Below, piece after piece: positions 33,302 to 34,511 of a stretch of DNA of 34,511 nucleotides. The DNA comes from an uncultured Mycoplasmatota bacterium (GTDB lineage Bacteria > Bacillota_I > Bacilli_A > RF39 > UBA660): positions 1 through 34,511 of the forward strand of contig CAMMYS010000011.1 in assembly GCA_946528555.1 (NCBI GenBank), written 5' to 3'. The position numbers were made by a program, and so were the translations under genes. Under the pieces are notes generated by a model that made no database searches, was not told the origin of the DNA, and saw nothing but the letters and a program-made list of their open reading frames with translations. Within the stretch, counting starts at the first letter, position 1. Each line of letters opens with the position of its first letter.

Positions 33302-34081
33302 ATGAAATATGCTTATGTAACAGTACTTAGTACAAATAATTATTATGAAGGTGTAGTAGCATTATTTGAATCATTAAAACTAACTAATCCTAAATATACT
33401 GAGTTTGTAGTAGTGGCAAATGAAACAGTAGATAAAAGTATCTTGGATGCATTATCTAATAGAGGATATAAAATAATCATTAAAAATAGAATACAAGCAA
33501 CATTTATTAAAAATGAAATATATAAACATTGGTCAAATACATTTGATAAATTTAATATATTTGATTTAACTGAATATAATAAGATTGTTTATTTAGATAG
33601 TGATATGTATATATCTCAAAATATAGATGAATTGTTTGATATGAGAGATATGTCAGCAACAGTAGCGGGCAAAACATATTATAAAGAATGGAATGAAATA
33701 AATTCAGGATTAATGGTTATTGTTCCTAAGAAAGGTATATTAGAGGGATTAATAGAGGCTTTAAATAGTGGACATTTTACTAAAAGTGTTGGAGATCAAA
33801 ATGTAATAGATTATTATTTTGATTGGCATAATAAAAAAGAATTAGAAATTAGTGAAAAATATAATTTATTTGCTTTCTTAATAGATTATTATTTTAAACA
33901 TTATGATTATAATAGAGAAATGGTTAAAGTAATACATTTTATAGGTTCTCAAAAACCATGGATGATGACTGAAGAAGAAATTAATAATCATAGAAATAAA
34001 TTAATAAGTGAAGAAAAACCAAATGAGTTATATTATTTTGATAAATATATTGAAATAATAACTAAAATAGATACACTTTGA
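33302..34081 (+). CDS. Glycosyltransferase family 8 protein
   Basis: The 259-residue protein is a GT-A glycosyltransferase of family 8 type, which adds sugars from nucleotide-sugar donors with retention. Evidence is the N-terminal strand YAYVTVLSTNNYYEGVVALFESL, the metal-binding DxD in IVYLDSDMYI (Asp99, Asp101), EINSGLMVIVP, KSVGDQNVIDYYF, and VIHFIGSQKPW, where the His is the second metal ligand. There is no membrane helix. The acceptor cannot be told; a cell-surface or storage glycan is possible. It begins one base after the DUF362 stop without its own ribosome site, so translation is coupled. Confidence 0.88.
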   Translation: MKYAYVTVLSTNNYYEGVVALFESLKLTNPKYTEFVVVANETVDKSILDALSNRGYKIIIKNRIQATFIKNEIYKHWSNTFDKFNIFDLTEYNKIVYLDSDMYISQNIDELFDMRDMSATVAGKTYYKEWNEINSGLMVIVPKKGILEGLIEALNSGHFTKSVGDQNVIDYYFDWHNKKELEISEKYNLFAFLIDYYFKHYDYNREMVKVIHFIGSQKPWMMTEEEINNHRNKLISEEKPNELYYFDKYIEIITKIDTL

Positions 34082-34097
34082 TATAGTGTATCTTTTT
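34069..34097 (+). terminator. Terminator after the GT8 gene
   Basis: AGATACACT at 34069-34077 pairs with AGTGTATCT at 34085-34093, followed by T residues. The TGA stop (34079-34081) lies in the loop. Confidence 0.82.
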
Positions 34098-34100
34098 ATA

Positions 34101-34109
34101 TGATATAAT
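34101..34109 (+). promoter_or_regulatory. Extended -10 promoter at the ylmH-like gene start
   Basis: TGATATAAT ends six bases before the ATG at 34116, so the predicted transcript begins at the start codon. No ribosome site and no -35 are visible. Confidence 0.6.
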
Positions 34110-34115
34110 TGATAT

Positions 34116-34511
34116 ATGAAACAAGATATTTATAAAATTAATAATAGTATAGATAGATTATTGAAAGGTAAAAGTACCTTGTTTTTAGATGCTAAAGAAT
34201 TTAAACAAGTAACATCAATATTAAAAAAGAGTAATTATAAAATATATTATCCATATGAAGACTCTGAAAAAGTAATTTTGTATACAAATGAAATACCAAA
34301 AATATCTTTAATTAAAATTTCTTCTTATAATAAATTAAAACATCAAGAAATATTAGGCAGTATATTAGGGCTTAATATATCTTCATCGTATTTAGGTGAT
34401 ATTATTATAGATGAAGATAATTATTATTTTTATATATTTGATGAATTAAAAGATTTTATATTAAATAATCTAATTATGATAGGCAATAATAGTGTTAAAT
34501 TAGAAGAAATT
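34116..34511 (+). CDS. ylmH: YlmH-like RNA-binding protein (3'-truncated by the window)
   Basis: The frame is open from the ATG at 34116 to the last base, giving 132 residues of a longer protein. STLFLDAKEFKQVTSIL near the start, then SYNKLKHQEILGSILGLNI followed by SSYLGDIIIDED (the HRDxLGxLmglGi...GDI region) and FILNNLIMIG match the N-terminal part of YlmH, an S4-domain protein linked to ribosome rescue and quality control in Bacillus. The S4 domain itself lies outside the window. In relatives ylmH sits near cell-division genes; its neighbours here are different. It appears to be leaderless. Confidence 0.8.
   Translation, partial: MKQDIYKINNSIDRLLKGKSTLFLDAKEFKQVTSILKKSNYKIYYPYEDSEKVILYTNEIPKISLIKISSYNKLKHQEILGSILGLNISSSYLGDIIIDEDNYYFYIFDELKDFILNNLIMIGNNSVKLEEI

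Noticed and set aside
1..34511. Mycoplasma-type code in which TGA encodes Trp
   Set aside because: TGA ends four genes at the lengths expected for their families, and Trp positions in conserved motifs are TGG.
1..34511. CRISPR array, insertion sequence, prophage, tRNA or rRNA genes
   Set aside because: No regularly spaced repeats, transposase or phage motifs, clover-leaf candidates or rRNA-like GC-richer stretches were seen on reading both strands.

Overview
The window looks like a chromosomal segment from a very AT-rich, low-GC Gram-positive bacterium of the Bacilli or Mycoplasmatota side of the tree, probably an uncultured relative of Erysipelotrichales, Acholeplasmatales or RF39. Evidence for this is the strong A/T bias at third codon positions, strong AAGGAGG-type ribosome sites, and markers such as EzrA, ComN, fused SecDF, RNase HIII, the YfmF/YfmH pair and a YlmH-like protein. 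TGA ends several genes (1925-1927, 9379-9381, 25606-25608, 34079-34081) and tryptophan is read from TGG, so this is the standard bacterial code and not the Mycoplasma code. FtsW, EzrA and FtsK suggest a dividing cell that keeps a septal wall machinery. The species cannot be named from the window alone.

Layout, left to right. 1-4003: the end of a YhiN-type flavoprotein, a second FAD oxidoreductase, and two unknown proteins, the larger resembling a transglutaminase fold near its N-terminus. 4098-10099: ezrA, ftsK, a membrane-anchored unknown, deoD and a PrcB_C-type membrane-anchored protein, running between a terminator/promoter at about 4011-4077 and a terminator at 10091-10113. 10144-12658: the M16 pair yfmF/yfmH. 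12683-15454: one isolated minus-strand gene for a 923-residue protein with an alpha/beta-hydrolase-like head, a long helical middle, a Pro/acidic linker and a C-terminal hydrophobic helix. 15568-22281: comN, secDF, rel, dtd and an M48 protease, an order much like that of Bacillus. 22426-25608: mutS and a helical unknown. 25657-26547: another unknown, convergent with rnhC on the minus strand. 27730-30128: the tmk-thyA-folA thymidylate cluster behind a possible attenuator. 30217-31395: ftsW. 31446-32371: a leader RNA, rplS and lepB. 32428-34081: a DUF362 protein and a GT8 glycosyltransferase. 34116-end: a truncated ylmH-like gene.

The transcription layout is unusually compact. Most transcription units end in a hairpin that overlaps the stop codon, followed within a few dozen bases by an extended -10 promoter (TGnTATAAT type) placed just before the next ribosome site. 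In three places (mutS, ftsW, ylmH) the -10 box is so close to the ATG, and a Shine-Dalgarno sequence so lacking, that leaderless or nearly leaderless mRNAs are likely.

No phage, insertion sequence, CRISPR array, rRNA or tRNA was recognised. The points most worth a second look are the large minus-strand protein, the Rel enzyme (apparent non-ATG start and a damaged hydrolase motif), the leaderless gene starts and the tmk leader.
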